Source: Spinacia oleracea (Eukaryota > Streptophyta > Magnoliopsida > Caryophyllales > Amaranthaceae). Taken from it: DNA of 64,000 nt. Below the pieces are notes generated by a model. That model saw nothing but the letters and a program-made list of their open reading frames with translations, ran no database searches and was not told the DNA's origin. The stretch spans positions 139,008,361 through 139,072,360 of the forward strand of contig NC_079492.1 in assembly GCF_020520425.1 (NCBI RefSeq), written 5' to 3'. Made by a program: the position numbers and the translations under genes. Below, piece after piece: positions 1 through 12,308 of the stretch. Numbering within the stretch: the first letter of the stretch is position 1; every line of letters begins with the position of its first letter.

Positions 1-803
1 AATTTAATCGGAAGCGTATCGTACGAATAAGCATCGGACGAGGCCTGCCGGACGAGGCCCAGCACGAAGCCAGGCCATCGCCCAGCAAGCCAAGCGCGCC
101 GCACAAACAGCCTCGCCAGGCCCAGCGCAAGGCCAGGCCCAGCAGGCCGTGGCAGCGCGCACAGCGCGCGCAGCGCGCGCGGGAGCTGCGTGGGCTTGCA
201 GCTCGCAGGCCTCGCTGCGTGGGCTGCTGCTCGTGCGCACGCATGGGCGGCCCATCGTGGCTGCCGTGTGTGCGTGTGTAAGTGTTTGTGTTCGTGCACG
301 TTTCCTAAAACGTGCAGAGTTCGGTTAATGATTAAATTCCTAATTCTATTTGATAAATTAATTAAATTAGAGTTCTTGTAGGATTCTAGGTTTAATCAAT
401 TTGTATCTGAATAGAATTCCAATTCCCTTTCCATACCCCTATAAATATGTGGCCTGGGGTCACAATTTATAACGAGTTTTAAAAGTATTCAAAGTGAGTT
501 TTTGAGAGAAAAATTCAGCCACACATCTTGCTCAAAAGTGCCGAAAATTCTAGTACCTTAAGGGCGATTCTAGTTGGTCAATCTTAAGGCGGATCCGGAC
601 GTGCTGTGGACTATCTACGGAGGGACGACACTTGGAGTCCTAAAGACTTGTTCTTGCTCGGTTCGGGCGCAGCTAGGGAGGGCACGCAACAAAGAGTATG
701 CATCTAAATTATGCTATATGATTATGTGTAAATAATATGTAATCCTGGGTTAATGGTTGTTTCCGCATGATTTATGTAATATCATATGTATCATAACCTA
801 ACA
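1..803 (+). mobile_element. LTR of a Ty1-copia-like element, truncated by the window edge
   Basis: The segment looks like an LTR read left to right. A very GC-rich block with CG-alternating runs fills about 30-260. A TATA motif (CTATAAATA) lies at about 440, followed by a transcribed-leader-like stretch and a terminus ending CTAACA near 803. Its start is off the window, so LTR length, target duplication and solo versus full-element status cannot be decided. The bases just after 803 read as decayed copia integrase/RT coding DNA rather than a primer-binding site, so this is either a 3' LTR or a solo LTR inserted into an older copia copy. No internal gene is supported. Confidence 0.5.
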
Positions 804-2525
804 CCCTTGCACGTTGATGGATCAGCTATCACTCAGCCCATTCCTCACATGGATGAAGCCCACCCTCTCCTCTTCTTTCTCACCCGCAGCAGCAGGTCAC
901 TCATGCGCCTTCCCACCAGGCCAGTTCCCCAACTGGCGGGGCCCAATATCCTTCATCTCACTCTCCTACCCTAGCGAACCAGAATGTGACCCAGGGACTT
1001 ACCACCCGCCCCAAATTCGGCTTAGCCTACCTCCATCTAGCCTAGTTTTGCAATCCACGCCTACAATTAGACACATGACCACCAGAAGTCGACGTGGAAT
1101 TTACAAACCGAACATCAAATATGCCAATCATGCCCTCAAGGCCACAATGCCCTCCGTCTCTCCAATTCCTTGTAATACGGTTGGTTCTCTTAATGACCCG
1201 AATTGGAAACATGCTATGCAAGATGAATATAATGCTCTTTGATTTGGGAATTGGTCCCACCTCCTTCCAATGATTATTCGGTCATTGTGGATGTTTAGGC
1301 ATAAAAAGATATCTGATGGTTCTTTTGAGAGGCATAAAGCTCGTCTTGTAGGTGATGGCAAGTCCCAACGAGAAGGTATTGACTGCGATGAGACTTTTAG
1401 TTCGGTTGTCAACCCAGCTTCTATCCGGGTGGTTCCCAATATTGCTTTGGTAAAGTTATGACCCATTCACCAACTTGATGTCAAGAATGCATTCTTACAT
1501 GGCAATTTGATCGAGACTGTCTATATGCATCAACCTCTTAGGTTTCGAGATCTGGCTCGTCCTGATTATGTTTGTCTTCTTCATAAGTCTCTTTACGGTC
1601 TGAAACAGGCACCCCGAGCTTGGTATCAGCGATTTGCTGAATATGTTGCATCTATTGGTTTTTCTCACAGTACATCTGACAATTCTCTATTCATTTATGG
1701 CCATGGTCGTGACATTTCTTAATTTTATTATATGTGGATGATATTATTCTCACTGCTTCCTCGGATGCTCTTCGGCTCCATTATGTCCAAACTAGGAGTT
1801 TGCAATGAAAGATTTGGGCCCGTCAAGCTATTTCTTGGGTATTGGAGTCACCTGGGACAATAATGGTATTTTCATGGTGTCAGAAATCTTATGCAGAGGA
1901 AATTTTTCATTGGGAAGGAATGTCGAATTGTAAGCCTTTCCCAACTCCAGTTGACACCAAAGGTAAACTAAGCACTAATTTTGGCTCTCCGTATGACGAT
2001 TCCACGACCAAGTATCGTCGTCTTGATGATGCTTTGCAGTACTCGACCTTTACCAGACCAGATATATCTTATGCAGTTCAACAAATTTGCTTGTTCATGC
2101 ATGATCTTAAGGTCGAGAACATGACTGCGTTGAAACGCATACTTCACTACATTCAAGGTACGATTGATATATTATGGTACGCATTTGCATAAATGTTCTC
2201 TTCAATCAATCTTATCTTATACAGATGCCGATTGGGGTGGATGCCCGAATACTAGACGATCCACTTATGGATATTGTGTATTTTTTGGTGATAATTTGAT
2301 TTCTTGGTCATCCAAACTCCAACCCACATTGTCTAAATCTAGTGTCGAAGCAGAATACCGTGGGGTTGCAAATGTGGTATCTGAATCTTGCTGGATTCGG
2401 AATTTTTTGCTCGAGCTGAGATGTACTATTACTAAAGCAACATTCGTTTATTGGGACAATGTGAGTTCCATTTATGTTGAAAGTTCTAGTGAGATCGAAA
2501 AGCAAGAAAAAGAGTGGAAAATTTG
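804..2525 (+). pseudogene. Decayed Ty1-copia pol (integrase tail, reverse transcriptase, RNase H)
   Basis: Conceptual translation in several frames gives copia pol landmarks in the right order. These are a pre-RT segment with NDPNWKHAMQDEY at about 1190-1240, KARLVGDGKSQREGIDCDETF at 1335-1395, LDVKNAFLHGNL at 1475-1510, SLYGLKQAPRAWY at 1590-1625, a YMWMI remnant of the YVDD site near 1730, TRPDISYAVQQ at 2055-2090, and RNase H with YTDADWGGCPNTRRSTYGY at 2219-2275 and SSVEAEYRGVA near 2340. Several stops and frameshifts separate these blocks. Gag and protease are not seen. It is an old, immobile remnant; the family assignment is secure but the lineage is not. Confidence 0.85.
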
Positions 2526-3430
2526 TGTTTTGATATTTGTCCCACATCGGTAAAAAATCTCCTTTTGGCTTTGTATATAAAGTAGGAGGTTTGTTATACT
2601 CTTGTATATGAAAGTTGAGAGATGGTATGGACGGACACATAACACACACGAGTGCGTGCATCGGCCGGTCGGTTCGTACTCGAGCCACGAGCCGTGGGCC
2701 GTGGGCAATGGGATCTTGGGAATGTGATGCATGGGCTTGGGGTGGGTTTTGTTGGACTTACCTATTCTTCTTGGTACCGGGTTGTTTTGGTTAAGTCCTT
2801 GTTAAGGGAATCTTTATTGATTACGTAACCGTTGGATTAATTAGCCGTAATGACATCCGTTACAGTCGTTTCTACCCGTTTTGGACTTTTACTCTCCTTA
2901 ATTCTCATCACTTAATCAGAATTTCCGTTCATTCCAAAACACACAATTCACAATTTCCGGATCCGAAACACAAAAACACTTTCTTTACTCTGACACGAAA
3001 TTTCTCTCGATTTTGGGCATATGTTCCTGCTCCATTCGGGTTTGTGAGTGCACACAATTTTGAAGTTGCGCTAATCTTGGAGGGAGACGATATTCTGTTC
3101 TACTGCACCGGAAAGGTAGCGCGAAATCGTCTTTTAGGACAGTGGGTGTCCACTACGCAACAATTGTTCATTAATCCGTTCATTACTCAGATAATTAAGT
3201 TTGTTTTAATTTTTGGTATTGTCGCAACAATTTATTTATCTGGAAATCCGTTTCAACATCACATACCAAACACATTGAAATGGATATTCACTTTGTTAGC
3301 AAAAAGGTGAAATGAGGTGAAGTTTGTATCCTACATATTCTGTCCCGTTATCAGACATCTTCACCAAATGACTTCCGCGCGTACTTTTTAATGATTTTCG
3401 AGACTTCTGCGCGTACATTTTAACCCTTCG
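2526..3430 (+). repeat. Probable 3' LTR of the decayed copia element
   Basis: Directly after the RNase H remnant the sequence changes to non-coding DNA with a TGTCCCACATCGG motif at 2539, a motif common in plant copia LTRs. A TATATAAAG at about 2574 and leader-like sequence follow. An 88-codon frame at 3044-3310 has no recognisable domain and is probably fortuitous. No second LTR copy is present in the window, so the ends are guesses from context. Confidence 0.35.
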
Positions 3431-4105
3431 TAAACCTATCGCTTCGACTATGGGGGTGTGATAGATTATGTAATTAATGTAAATTAATTAGTTGTAATTA
3501 TTATGTAATTACCGTGTTAACCTTAGCCCCTGTAATACTCGATCTTGTATATATTCTAGTATTATGGAATGAGAAAGACACGTCAAATATTCCCACAGTA
3601 AGTTCCACTTGTTAAAAATTTTAAACTTATTGCTACGTATCAAAAACCTTTGTAATAGGTATAAATTGAACTCGATCGAATAACTCATATTTATCCGCAA
3701 CTTTTATATGAACATATATATGAAAACCACTTCTTGTAATTTAATTAATCATACAACACATTTTTATTAAAAAAAAAAAAGCAAAGGAGGTGTCATCACT
3801 TAGCACCCATTATTACAAAGCCAAAAAAAGAGAGAAAAGATAGATATTGAAAACGAAGTAGAATATCTGCGCCTTCATCTCCACCACAACGATACAGTTA
3901 TTTATATGATAAATGGCATTAATATCATGAACATGCCTGAAATTGATTTGCTTGAGATATTTTGGGCAGAAGTACCTGCAAAACAATATTTGTAATGTTT
4001 AACTTAAGAAAATAAGAAGCTATATACCGCACATAGTTAAGAAACTGGTCGGCATAAGTCGAACTCAAAATTTATAGTATGAATAATCAAAGAAAAGAAT
4101 AATTA
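3431..4105. other. Intergenic, AT-rich, nothing recognised
   Basis: AT-rich DNA downstream of the LTP-like gene, which is transcribed toward it. A 12-A run sits at 3769-3780. I see no supported coding region here; the part next to 4105 should hold the 3' UTR of the minus-strand gene. Confidence 0.5.
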
Positions 4106-4898
4106 CTAGTTGCCCATTTCTGCATCTGGGATTGATGGGCTTGGGCTCGGGCTTGGTGAAGGAGTATCTGCATCATCATCTGGGGTCAGTGTCATTAATT
4201 ATAACTACTACTCGTATGAAAATGATAAAGGTCGCAACATGCGACTTTTAAACCTTGTCACCATGATGACATGTCATGCTTATGTGTCATGATTTAAATT
4301 TAAATTGAAAACTAAAATATTTAACTTGTATAACATATTATATATGTTTCAAAAAAAAGGTAAGAAAATCTTAATATTTTAATTTATTTTCTTTTTTATA
4401 TCGACTACCTTATTTACATATTTTCATAGTAAATATTTTGATGACGCATAGTCTACGTGGCGCTTATATGTACCAATTAAACTCCGACACGTAAGATTAC
4501 GGCAACTAAATATTGTCGTAACTTGCGAACTTTATCATCGCCCATACTCGTATAAGACTATAAGTATAAATTCAATATAAGTACATACCAGGGCATATTG
4601 CTTCAATAGTAGCCGTAATTTCGCATGTTGACAAAATATTATTAAAAATATCTTCAGCATGCTGTGAAAGTATATCAGCCTTGCCAAGACAGAAGCACGC
4701 CGTCTCGTCGATCACAGCGCTTGATATAGCTGGACAACACGGCTGTAGCGCAGCCGATGTATAATTTTGAGCTTTAGCAGTTTCCAAACATGGTCCAATG
4801 TTTTCCCAACAAGGAGCAGCTTCTTGTGCTAATGAGGGCATAGTTGTCAATGACAATAATACTAGGATTCCCACCACTATCAAAGTTATTGAACCCAT
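4106..4898 (-). CDS. Secreted 8-cysteine non-specific lipid-transfer-like protein, two exons
   Basis: Exon 1 is 4898-4589 and exon 2 is 4179-4106 on the minus strand, joined across a 409-bp GT-AG intron (donor GTATGT, acceptor CCCCAG). The phase-1 join keeps the frame and gives 127 residues. The start is the ATG at 4898, followed by a hydrophobic signal peptide ending near SLAQ. The mature part carries the plant LTP/2S-albumin pattern of eight cysteines (C, C, CC, CxC, C, C). Exon 2 adds an acidic DDDAD stretch, four Ser-Pro repeats and an acidic end with no hydrophobic GPI-type tail. A TATAAAAA lies at 5012-5019, about 115 bp upstream of the ATG. The family binds lipids in a hydrophobic cavity and is extracellular. 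First-Cys spacing (6 residues) is shorter than in classical type 1 or 2 nsLTPs, so the subgroup is unclear. The exon 2 call is inferred from splice sites and frame only. Confidence 0.8.
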
Positions 4899-5011
4899 TT
4901 TACTCAACTTAATTGAATGAGATTAATTAAGAAATATGAGGCAAAGATTAGATTATGAATACTAATTAAGATATAATGATTATGAATGACACTGGAAAGA
5001 TTAAGGGTGGG

Positions 5012-5019
5012 TTTTTATA
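5012..5019 (-). promoter_or_regulatory. TATA box of the LTP-like gene
   Basis: TATAAAAA read on the minus strand, about 115 bp upstream of the ATG at 4898. This spacing fits a plant core promoter with a 5' UTR of roughly 80 bp. Confidence 0.5.
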
Positions 5020-5439
5020 GGCCGGGTTATGCAATAATAAAATTAAATATAGATCGAGTACGTATACATCAAGTTGCTGATTAAGTATACTTAATTTTGA
5101 TTTGATCACGATTTCCTCCAATTCAAGTATTTGTTTAACATATACGTATAGTCATAATTTTATGTTATAAGTTAACTATGAATGATTCAACTTAATTCAT
5201 GATGCATCGAATTGAAGATTATGTTCTTGAAAAACATATTTAACAGTTTAACACCAATAATGGCTAGCTTTTCAAGGTACAGAAAATAAACAATTTACTA
5301 CAGAAATATTATCTTAATTCTCTTTCATTAAATCTTCAAGCTGTACGTTATAATTTGCAAGAAATTAATCTAACTTACTCATATTATAAGAATATTTTAT
5401 ATTTTCAGCTCCATTCTATACTAATAATGATAAGAAGGA

Positions 5440-5940
5440 ACTTATAAAGAGGGTGGAGTGGGGATGGGAGTTATAATAAGGGACAATGAAGGCAACATAG
5501 TTCGTGCGGTTTGCCAACAGGTGAGACAAAGTTGGGATGTAAATGTTGCAGAGGCAAAGTCAATCATTCTTGGGTTGAAAATGGCGCTCCAATGCAATGC
5601 TAGTAAAGTAGTAGTTGAATGTGATTGTTTACAAGTAGTTGAGTTAATTAATAGTAGGAAGTTTGATGGCTCTTATCTTGGCATGCTTAGCCGAGAAATT
5701 AACGCTATCTCTAGTTCATTTGATGTTATTTCATATTGTCATGTTTATAGGGAGGCTAATTTAGCGGCTCATGCTATGGCTCACCTTAGCCCACCTGAGT
5801 ATTCTACGAGAGTGTAGGTAGGGAGTTGTCCAAGCGTAGTTGAAGATGTAACAGCTCCATATATTTGCTTAAACGATAATGAAAGTTAGTGGCTGAGGCA
5901 GTTTCCCTCAAAAACAAAAAAAAAAAAAAAAAGAGAAAAA
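5440..5940 (+). mobile_element. 3' fragment of a LINE: RNase H domain plus poly-A
   Basis: An open frame at 5464-5817 encodes about 117 residues of an RVT_3-type RNase H domain: GMGVIIRDNEGN at the start, AEAKSIILGLKMAL with the conserved acidic residue, VVECDCLQVV, and YREANLAAHAMAHL near the end. This is the C-terminal domain of plant L1-type LINE ORF2 and of RNase H-like orphan genes. A purine-rich poly-A tract at 5910-5946 follows within about 100 bp. That argues for a 5'-truncated LINE insertion rather than a host gene. No reverse transcriptase precedes it. I found no convincing target-site duplication. Confidence 0.75.
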
Positions 5941-6188
5941 GAAAAAGTGAAGTTCATTCAGTGGATCCTTACTAACAGTTTTAATTTCGAAACTCGGTAC
6001 CCGGCCCAATTAATTACTCCTATTCATCCTAGCTAAATCATGCATGCTCCTTTATTTTTCTTTCTTTTACCCCTCTAATCACGAGTTCATAATAGATGAA
6101 CTTTCAAAAAAAAAAAGTTTCATAATAAATGAGAAATCGTCGTATTAATTACTTCTGTTCATACTAGTATGAGGTTTAGATTATGATG

Positions 6189-7199
6189 GAGTTAAGTTAA
6201 TGTTTGGGGTCTCACCTTTTATTTTTTCACCCTTTAGGACCTACACCTTTTTTTTTCACCCTTTAGGACCTCAATTCTATTTTCCGGTAAGTTAACTCAC
6301 CGTTAACTACAACATGAATATTTTTTTGAAAAAAATTACAATTTAAAGTATTAAATGATTTCTGAAATTTTGATAAACGTAAGATATCCCTTTCTGTTTA
6401 AAAAATAAATTCGTGAGAGGCTGCTGCTATTAAACTCTGTTAGTGCTCTAGTTTTCAATTTTTCATCAATCACCAACACTAAAATTCACCATAGTTATAA
6501 TAACCAAACACCAAAAAAAAAAAAAAAAAAAAAACATCTGATCATCAATCAATTAAATGTCAAATTAATAACCTAAAATAAACTAAATAATCAAAAAACA
6601 AAAGATTTACAAATATAGAAGATCAAAACTTCGCAATTTCCAGCAAATCATAATTCGACAAATTGAGTTTGAATTTCTTAACTATGGAGAAAAGTAACTA
6701 CAATTGAAGTTGTGACCCAGGAAATTAAAGCCGACATTACTACTTCTCCTCAACCCTAAGCTTGACGAAGCTAAAATCTCAAGTTCTCAACCCTAGCCTT
6801 CTCATTATACTCGCCATCATCGAAATTAACTACCATTGTAATCCTCCGAATTCCAGCTGGAGTGTTGGTGCCTTTGTTAATGGACGATGGAGAGAGACTG
6901 AACAAAGGAACGAGAATAAAGAAGTTTGATCCTCTAAATGAAACGACGACGTTTGTGATGTTTTCTTCTCAATTCCCATTGGTTGAACCATGTGTATGAT
7001 TTAACGCCAACAAATAATAACGTGCCACGTGTAATTTAACTAAGGGTCTAACCTTTTAACTAAGGGGACTAACCTTTTATATTCTTGGGTTAATTTTGGC
7101 CGGAAATTGCTTTATAGGTCCTAAAAGGTGAAAATAAAAGGTTCAGGTCCCAAACGGTGAAAAAGGGAAAAGGTGAGACCCCAAAGTTATGCTTAACTC
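6189..7199. mobile_element. Non-autonomous Mutator-type element with long TIRs (1,011 bp)
   Basis: Both ends start GAGTTAAG and continue into a long imperfect inverted repeat (TTTGGGGTCTCACCTTTT, then CACCGTTT/CACCCTTT and GGACCT blocks). The flanks carry a perfect 10-bp duplication, GATTATGATG, at 6179-6188 and 7200-7209. A 9-10 bp target duplication with long TIRs is the signature of Mutator-like elements. No transposase frame exists inside. The interior includes a 23-A run (6511-6533) and a stretch at about 6720-6960 with gene-like base composition that could be captured sequence; I could not identify it. Confidence 0.88.
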
Positions 7200-7625
7200 G
7201 ATTATGATGTATCACTTTCGTATAAATATAAAGAAAGACACTATAGGAAGTCAATATACTAAATGGATTCAAATTGTCAATATAATTAATTAAAAAAAAA
7301 AAAAAAAATCTGGTAAATGAGAGGGACATAGCCCCAAAGAAATAGTCAATATAAATGATAATCTTCTAGGAAATAGTACTCCGTAATATTTTTTCGAAAT
7401 GTTACGTGGTGATCTTGTGTCTTACATAGGTGCATGATAAATAAATTACTATGTATATTTTAGATTAGACATACGCGCCTGGAAAAGTTGAATTATTCGG
7501 CCGGTGATCAAATTTTAGTAAATACGCCATACGTGATGTTGTTATACGTATATTACTATCATAAATCATTGACCAATTTAATTAACTTCCTTAGAGAAAA
7601 AATATGTTAAGGGTAGTATATTATA

Positions 7626-7897
7626 CTACCTTTTTATTTTAAAAATAGATACACTTTAACCGGTATATAGTTTTATAAGAGTCAGATAAATTTATTAAAA
7701 TTAGATGAAAAAAATGGGGTAGTGGGTAAATTAATTTATTACAGTAAAAAGATTACATGAGAAAGTGTGGGGACCATAAAAAAGAGAAAAATATTAACAT
7801 AATTGGAAGTGCCTAAACATGTCAAAAAAGGAAAGTATATTTCTTTTTAACACGGCCGTTTAAGAAACGTGTATCTCTTTTTAAAAAATGGAGGAAG
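7626..7897. mobile_element. Stowaway-like MITE
   Basis: TA dinucleotides at 7624-7625 and 7898-7899 flank imperfect inverted ends. The left end reads CTACC...AAAATAGATACACTTT and the reverse complement of the right end reads CTTCCTCC...AAAGAGATACACG. The same terminal motif (AGATACACTT next to CTCC) occurs in the MITE at 25670-25993, so they are probably one Tc1/mariner-derived family. Confidence 0.65.
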
Positions 7898-8263
7898 TAC
7901 CTACTTCATCTTCAACTTGATGATTAGTTTAAACTCACCAAATCTTTAGTCGCATTCATAAGTTATCACCTACTAGTTTGTGTTTTGTAAAATTCTATAT
8001 GGTGGAACAAAATAGTTTAATAATCTAAAATGGTTCTTTGTTACTAACTTCGTTTCAAAATTATCTTTACATTTTCCATTTTAATCCATTTTATAATGCT
8101 CTTTACACTTTCCTTTATTCCATTTTTAGACATGAAAATTTATTACATCACCCTTCTACCCCATAATATTTGCAATTTTTCACTCACTTTTTCTTACTTT
8201 AACCTTTTTTTCTTACACTCACGGCTCACCCACTTTTTTCTACATTTCTCTTACTTTACCATA

Positions 8264-9554
8264 CTAGTTGTTGGATCATGCGCTAGCGCGGACGATCCCC
8301 CAAGGAATCAAAATATTATTTTATAAAAAAATATTACGTAAAAGACGAGCATTTATAAATTTATGGTTAATGATAGAAAAACAATGCTAAAGTTTTATTT
8401 GCACGTGTTTGATAATACGAAATTGATTACATGCGAAGTCTTGCTATATAATGGATACTTTTCTACACAACTATTATGTCTTGTACTATTTACATTACAT
8501 TGTTTATAACCACATAGCATTGATATCCAATTAAATCTTACTTTAATTCTTAAACAAAAAAATCCTAACTATAAATACATATGTTGCCGTATTGGTAGGA
8601 CTAGGATATTGAAGCAATGAGAAAAGACTCAAAATGAAAAGGCGAGAAAAGGGTGTGGCAACAGATGGAAATGAACGTGGCACATCAGATTGTGATGAAA
8701 TGGGAGGGGTAAAACCATAATATCACTATTACCAAGGAAAAGACAAAAAAACAAAAAAACAATGAAGGAAATGTGGGGTATATTCGTAAATCCATTGTTA
8801 CATGAATAGTAAGCAATGTTCAAGCCTTTATATGTGTTAGGATATTATTATATTCAACCAATTTTTTACTTTTGTTTTAATATTTGTGCAAATAGTAACT
8901 ACAAAGATCTTTATGAAACAGATGTAGTATTACATACTAGGTACTAATTACCAAGTACGATTATGGGAGCGACTTCAAGAAGAACGGTAAATGGGTTTTT
9001 GGAGATTCTTTTTTTTCTTCTGCGAATGGCTTTCTTCTGAGAATTAGTATGATAGTAGATTATTTTCTTGTGAGAATGTTTTTCTTCTCATAATCAGTAC
9101 GGGAGAAGATTTTACTTTTCTTCTAGTTTCTGGAGATTTTTTAGACTGTGTTTTTGGTTTACTATGTCAACTTGGTTTAATTTTGCAAAGAATAATTTGT
9201 AATATTATTCGTTTTTTTTTTTGTATTAATTGGCTTTTATTGTAATAATTAGTAATATTATCTTTCCCTAATTTTCATTTCCTTTCCTGATTTAATCACT
9301 CTCAATCAATATAAAGTTTATTCTTTCCCTAATTTTGGTAATTGTAATAAATAAGATTTTAGGTTGTTACTGTAGTCAATTGTACATCTAATGGGCCCAT
9401 ACAGAAGATTTTGGGTGTTATGTTTTTGCAGTGATCAAATCAGGTTTGTAGGTGGATTAAATTGTAAAACTATGAAGGGTATTTTAGCCTTTTACGTGGG
9501 GACACCAAATGGATTACTAATATGCCCATCTCCTCTTTACTTATATAATAGAGA
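8264..9554 (-). mobile_element. Non-autonomous Helitron
   Basis: Read on the minus strand the element starts TCTCTATTATATAAG at 9554 and ends CTAG at 8264. Five bases before that CTAG is a hairpin at 8273-8298 with arms GGATC...GCGC and GCGC...GATCC around a TA loop. Flanking bases are A before the 5' TC and T after the 3' CTAG, the expected A/T insertion site without target duplication. The 1,291-bp interior has no Rep/helicase frame. These structural marks match Helitron 5' and 3' rules; the assignment rests on ends alone. Confidence 0.68.
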
Positions 9555-9853
9555 TTAAGAGATTAATTACGAATTAATGAGTTAATTAGATGCTAAGTGG
9601 TTTATTATAGGGTCAATGACGTCATTAAAAGTATTTGATGTATTAATTATTGAAATAGTTGGAGTATTAAGTATTGAAATAGGGGTATTTTAAAAATTAT
9701 TGAAATTTGATGGGCGTTTGGTGAATTATGAGAAAACTCGGGGGCATTCATGAAATTTCAGTAATTTCAATCAATAGCAAAGTCTATAATATTAACACAT
9801 TAACACAAGGCCAAAAACTCGACACCAACAGCAAACAGAGCTCATTAATTTGG

Positions 9854-9990
9854 TGGGCTGGGCTGGGCTGGGATATGCTAGTAAATTAATGGATTGAGAA
9901 ACCCAAAGCCCAATGCAGCCGAAAACCCTACTACCCCCTCATTTCTTAAACCACCCCCACATAAATACCTCAACAAAACGGAAACCCTAA
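9854..9990 (+). promoter_or_regulatory. Promoter motifs of the S27a gene: three TGGGCT site II boxes and a telo-box
   Basis: Three overlapping TGGGCT motifs start at 9854, 9859 and 9864. A perfect telo-box AAACCCTAA sits at 9982-9990, and ATAAATAC at 9961-9968 is a weak TATA candidate. The site II plus telo-box pair is well known in plant promoters of ribosomal-protein and other growth-linked genes, which fits the coding region that begins 72 bp downstream. Confidence 0.7.
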
Positions 9991-10533
<543 letters not shown>

Positions 10534-11301
10534 GTGTTAGTTTGTGTACTTGAGGGATTTTCTCTCTCTCCTCAAAATTTCGTTTTAATTTATGTTTGGT
10601 TAGTAGTTTTTGAAGAAACATATGAGACTGTTTCATCTTTAGTTTGATGATTATAATGTTTGTTGAGAATTGATTATATAATTGCTCTCTTGAGAATTTG
10701 GATCTACAATTTTGATTTTGTTACTCTAGTTGCTTGAATTTACAGATAATTTGTGTCATTGGGTAATTTTGCTGGTTTGTTTAGTATTTTTATAAGGATA
10801 TGTATAATAACATCCCTGGGTTTTGTTTATAGTATTTGTCACGACATAACTTTCTATCAAGGTTCCTTTTGTTAAAAAAAAAAAAACTTTCTATCAAGGT
10901 GAGTTTTATGGAGTCTGTTGTCATTTAATCATCGTGAAATTCCAGACATCAGAATGTACATATCCTTATTTTCACCAAGTTAAGTTACCAGAGTTTTCAT
11001 CAGAATTTACTCCTGGATACCCTGCTTATTCTTGGAGGAAACCATATTTTTAGATAAATTGACTCTGTTTGTCGAGAGTCAGCACCCAGTTCCTTTCACT
11101 CCAAAATGTCAGCCAAGTTTGGATTATGTATTTAGCTTTGGTTCCCTGTAAAAGAATTAATGAGATAGTAGGAAGAGTACCCTATAGCTAGAAATTAGAT
11201 TATGGACAATTATATGACCTAAGTACCTTTAATCGAGTTATTTTAGTTTTTTTTTTTTGCATAACTTGTTCAGAACTTCTTGACTTTGTATATTTACTGA
11301 C

Positions 11302-11451
11302 CGGTACACCATCCAGATCCGTAATTAGGGAGAACTCTTTTCCATGGAAATCTTGGCGAAATTCCTTTACTTTCATGGTATAATAGTTCCATAAGTTGGG
11401 TAAGACATCCTGGAGGAAAGCAATAAACTCGCTTGCATGCTCAATAGATTT
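11302..11451 (-). pseudogene. Possible isolated exon or gene fragment, unrecognised
   Basis: Exactly 50 open codons on the minus strand, bounded by an AG (CTATAG) and a plausible donor GTCAGT. The translation has balanced protein-like composition, for example HASEFIAFLQDVLPNLWNYY followed by a basic segment. A second minus-strand stretch near 11990-12175 reads LAAKPMKNQWACTDVSG and then meets a stop. Together they suggest remnants of one decayed minus-strand gene, but I recognise no family and the polypyrimidine tract is poor. It could be chance. Confidence 0.25.
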
Positions 11452-11513
11452 CTATAGCTTGCACCATTCATTCTAAAGTGAATTGTTTTGATCTAATAGT
11501 GTCCGCTTTAGTT

Positions 11514-11609
11514 GTCTTTACATAATCTGATCATCATTTATCTCAGTGGTTTGTCTTTACATAATCTGATCATCATTTATCTCAGTGGTTAGTCTTTACA
11601 TAATCTGAT
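11514..11609 (+). repeat. 39-bp tandem repeat, about 2.5 copies
   Basis: GTCTTTACATAATCTGAT recurs at 11514, 11553 and 11592 with near-identical spacers. Confidence 0.85.
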
Positions 11610-12308
11610 GTGTCAGCAACTGATGTACTGATGCAGTGAGTGAGTATTGGAGTAATATTGTTCTTTCTTATGCCCTTTTCTTGACACATTCGTATTTCGT
11701 AGTAGTTTTGGGAGCTTTTCACTCAACTTTTGAATGTCATTTCCATAAATACACTGATATGCTTCTCTTAAGCTAGCTCCCTTTCTTTGGGAGGGGAATT
11801 AGAAATACATTCTATGGAACTACTCCAAACTTTATACGATTCCCACAATCTTGTACAATCCTTCATTCTGTATGGTGGTAAACAACAACCAATTCACTTC
11901 CAGGGAGATGAATATGTTAAAACATAAACATTCATTCATATCTTCTTTGCTTCTAGACTGACATCGATCTTATCCATCAAACATACTTTCTCTTGTAAGA
12001 ACACTTTTGTAGTCCGACATCATCGATTGGCAAGGGTTCTTCAGGAAACTGACATTCTGTCATATGATCTGCTCCTTGATTGGCCAAGCATCACAAGGAT
12101 TAGGCGATACACCACTCGAAACCCCAGAAACATCAGTACAAGCCCACTGATTTTTCATTGGTTTAGCAGCCAAAGATCACATTTGATATATAGATTTCAG
12201 TGAAATGATCGCCTGAAATCCCTTCTAATCTAGCTGAGTAGCTGCCATTTGCACACCATCAGCTATCATATCTCTGTAGTTTATGCTTTATATGGTGGGA
12301 AGAGCCTT

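Noticed and set aside
4-255. 83-codon Ala/Arg-rich frame at the window start
   Set aside because: It is produced by the GC-rich alternating sequence of the LTR and has no protein-like structure.
3044-3310. 88-codon frame
   Set aside because: It lies in LTR-like sequence, has no recognisable domain and no promoter or splice support.
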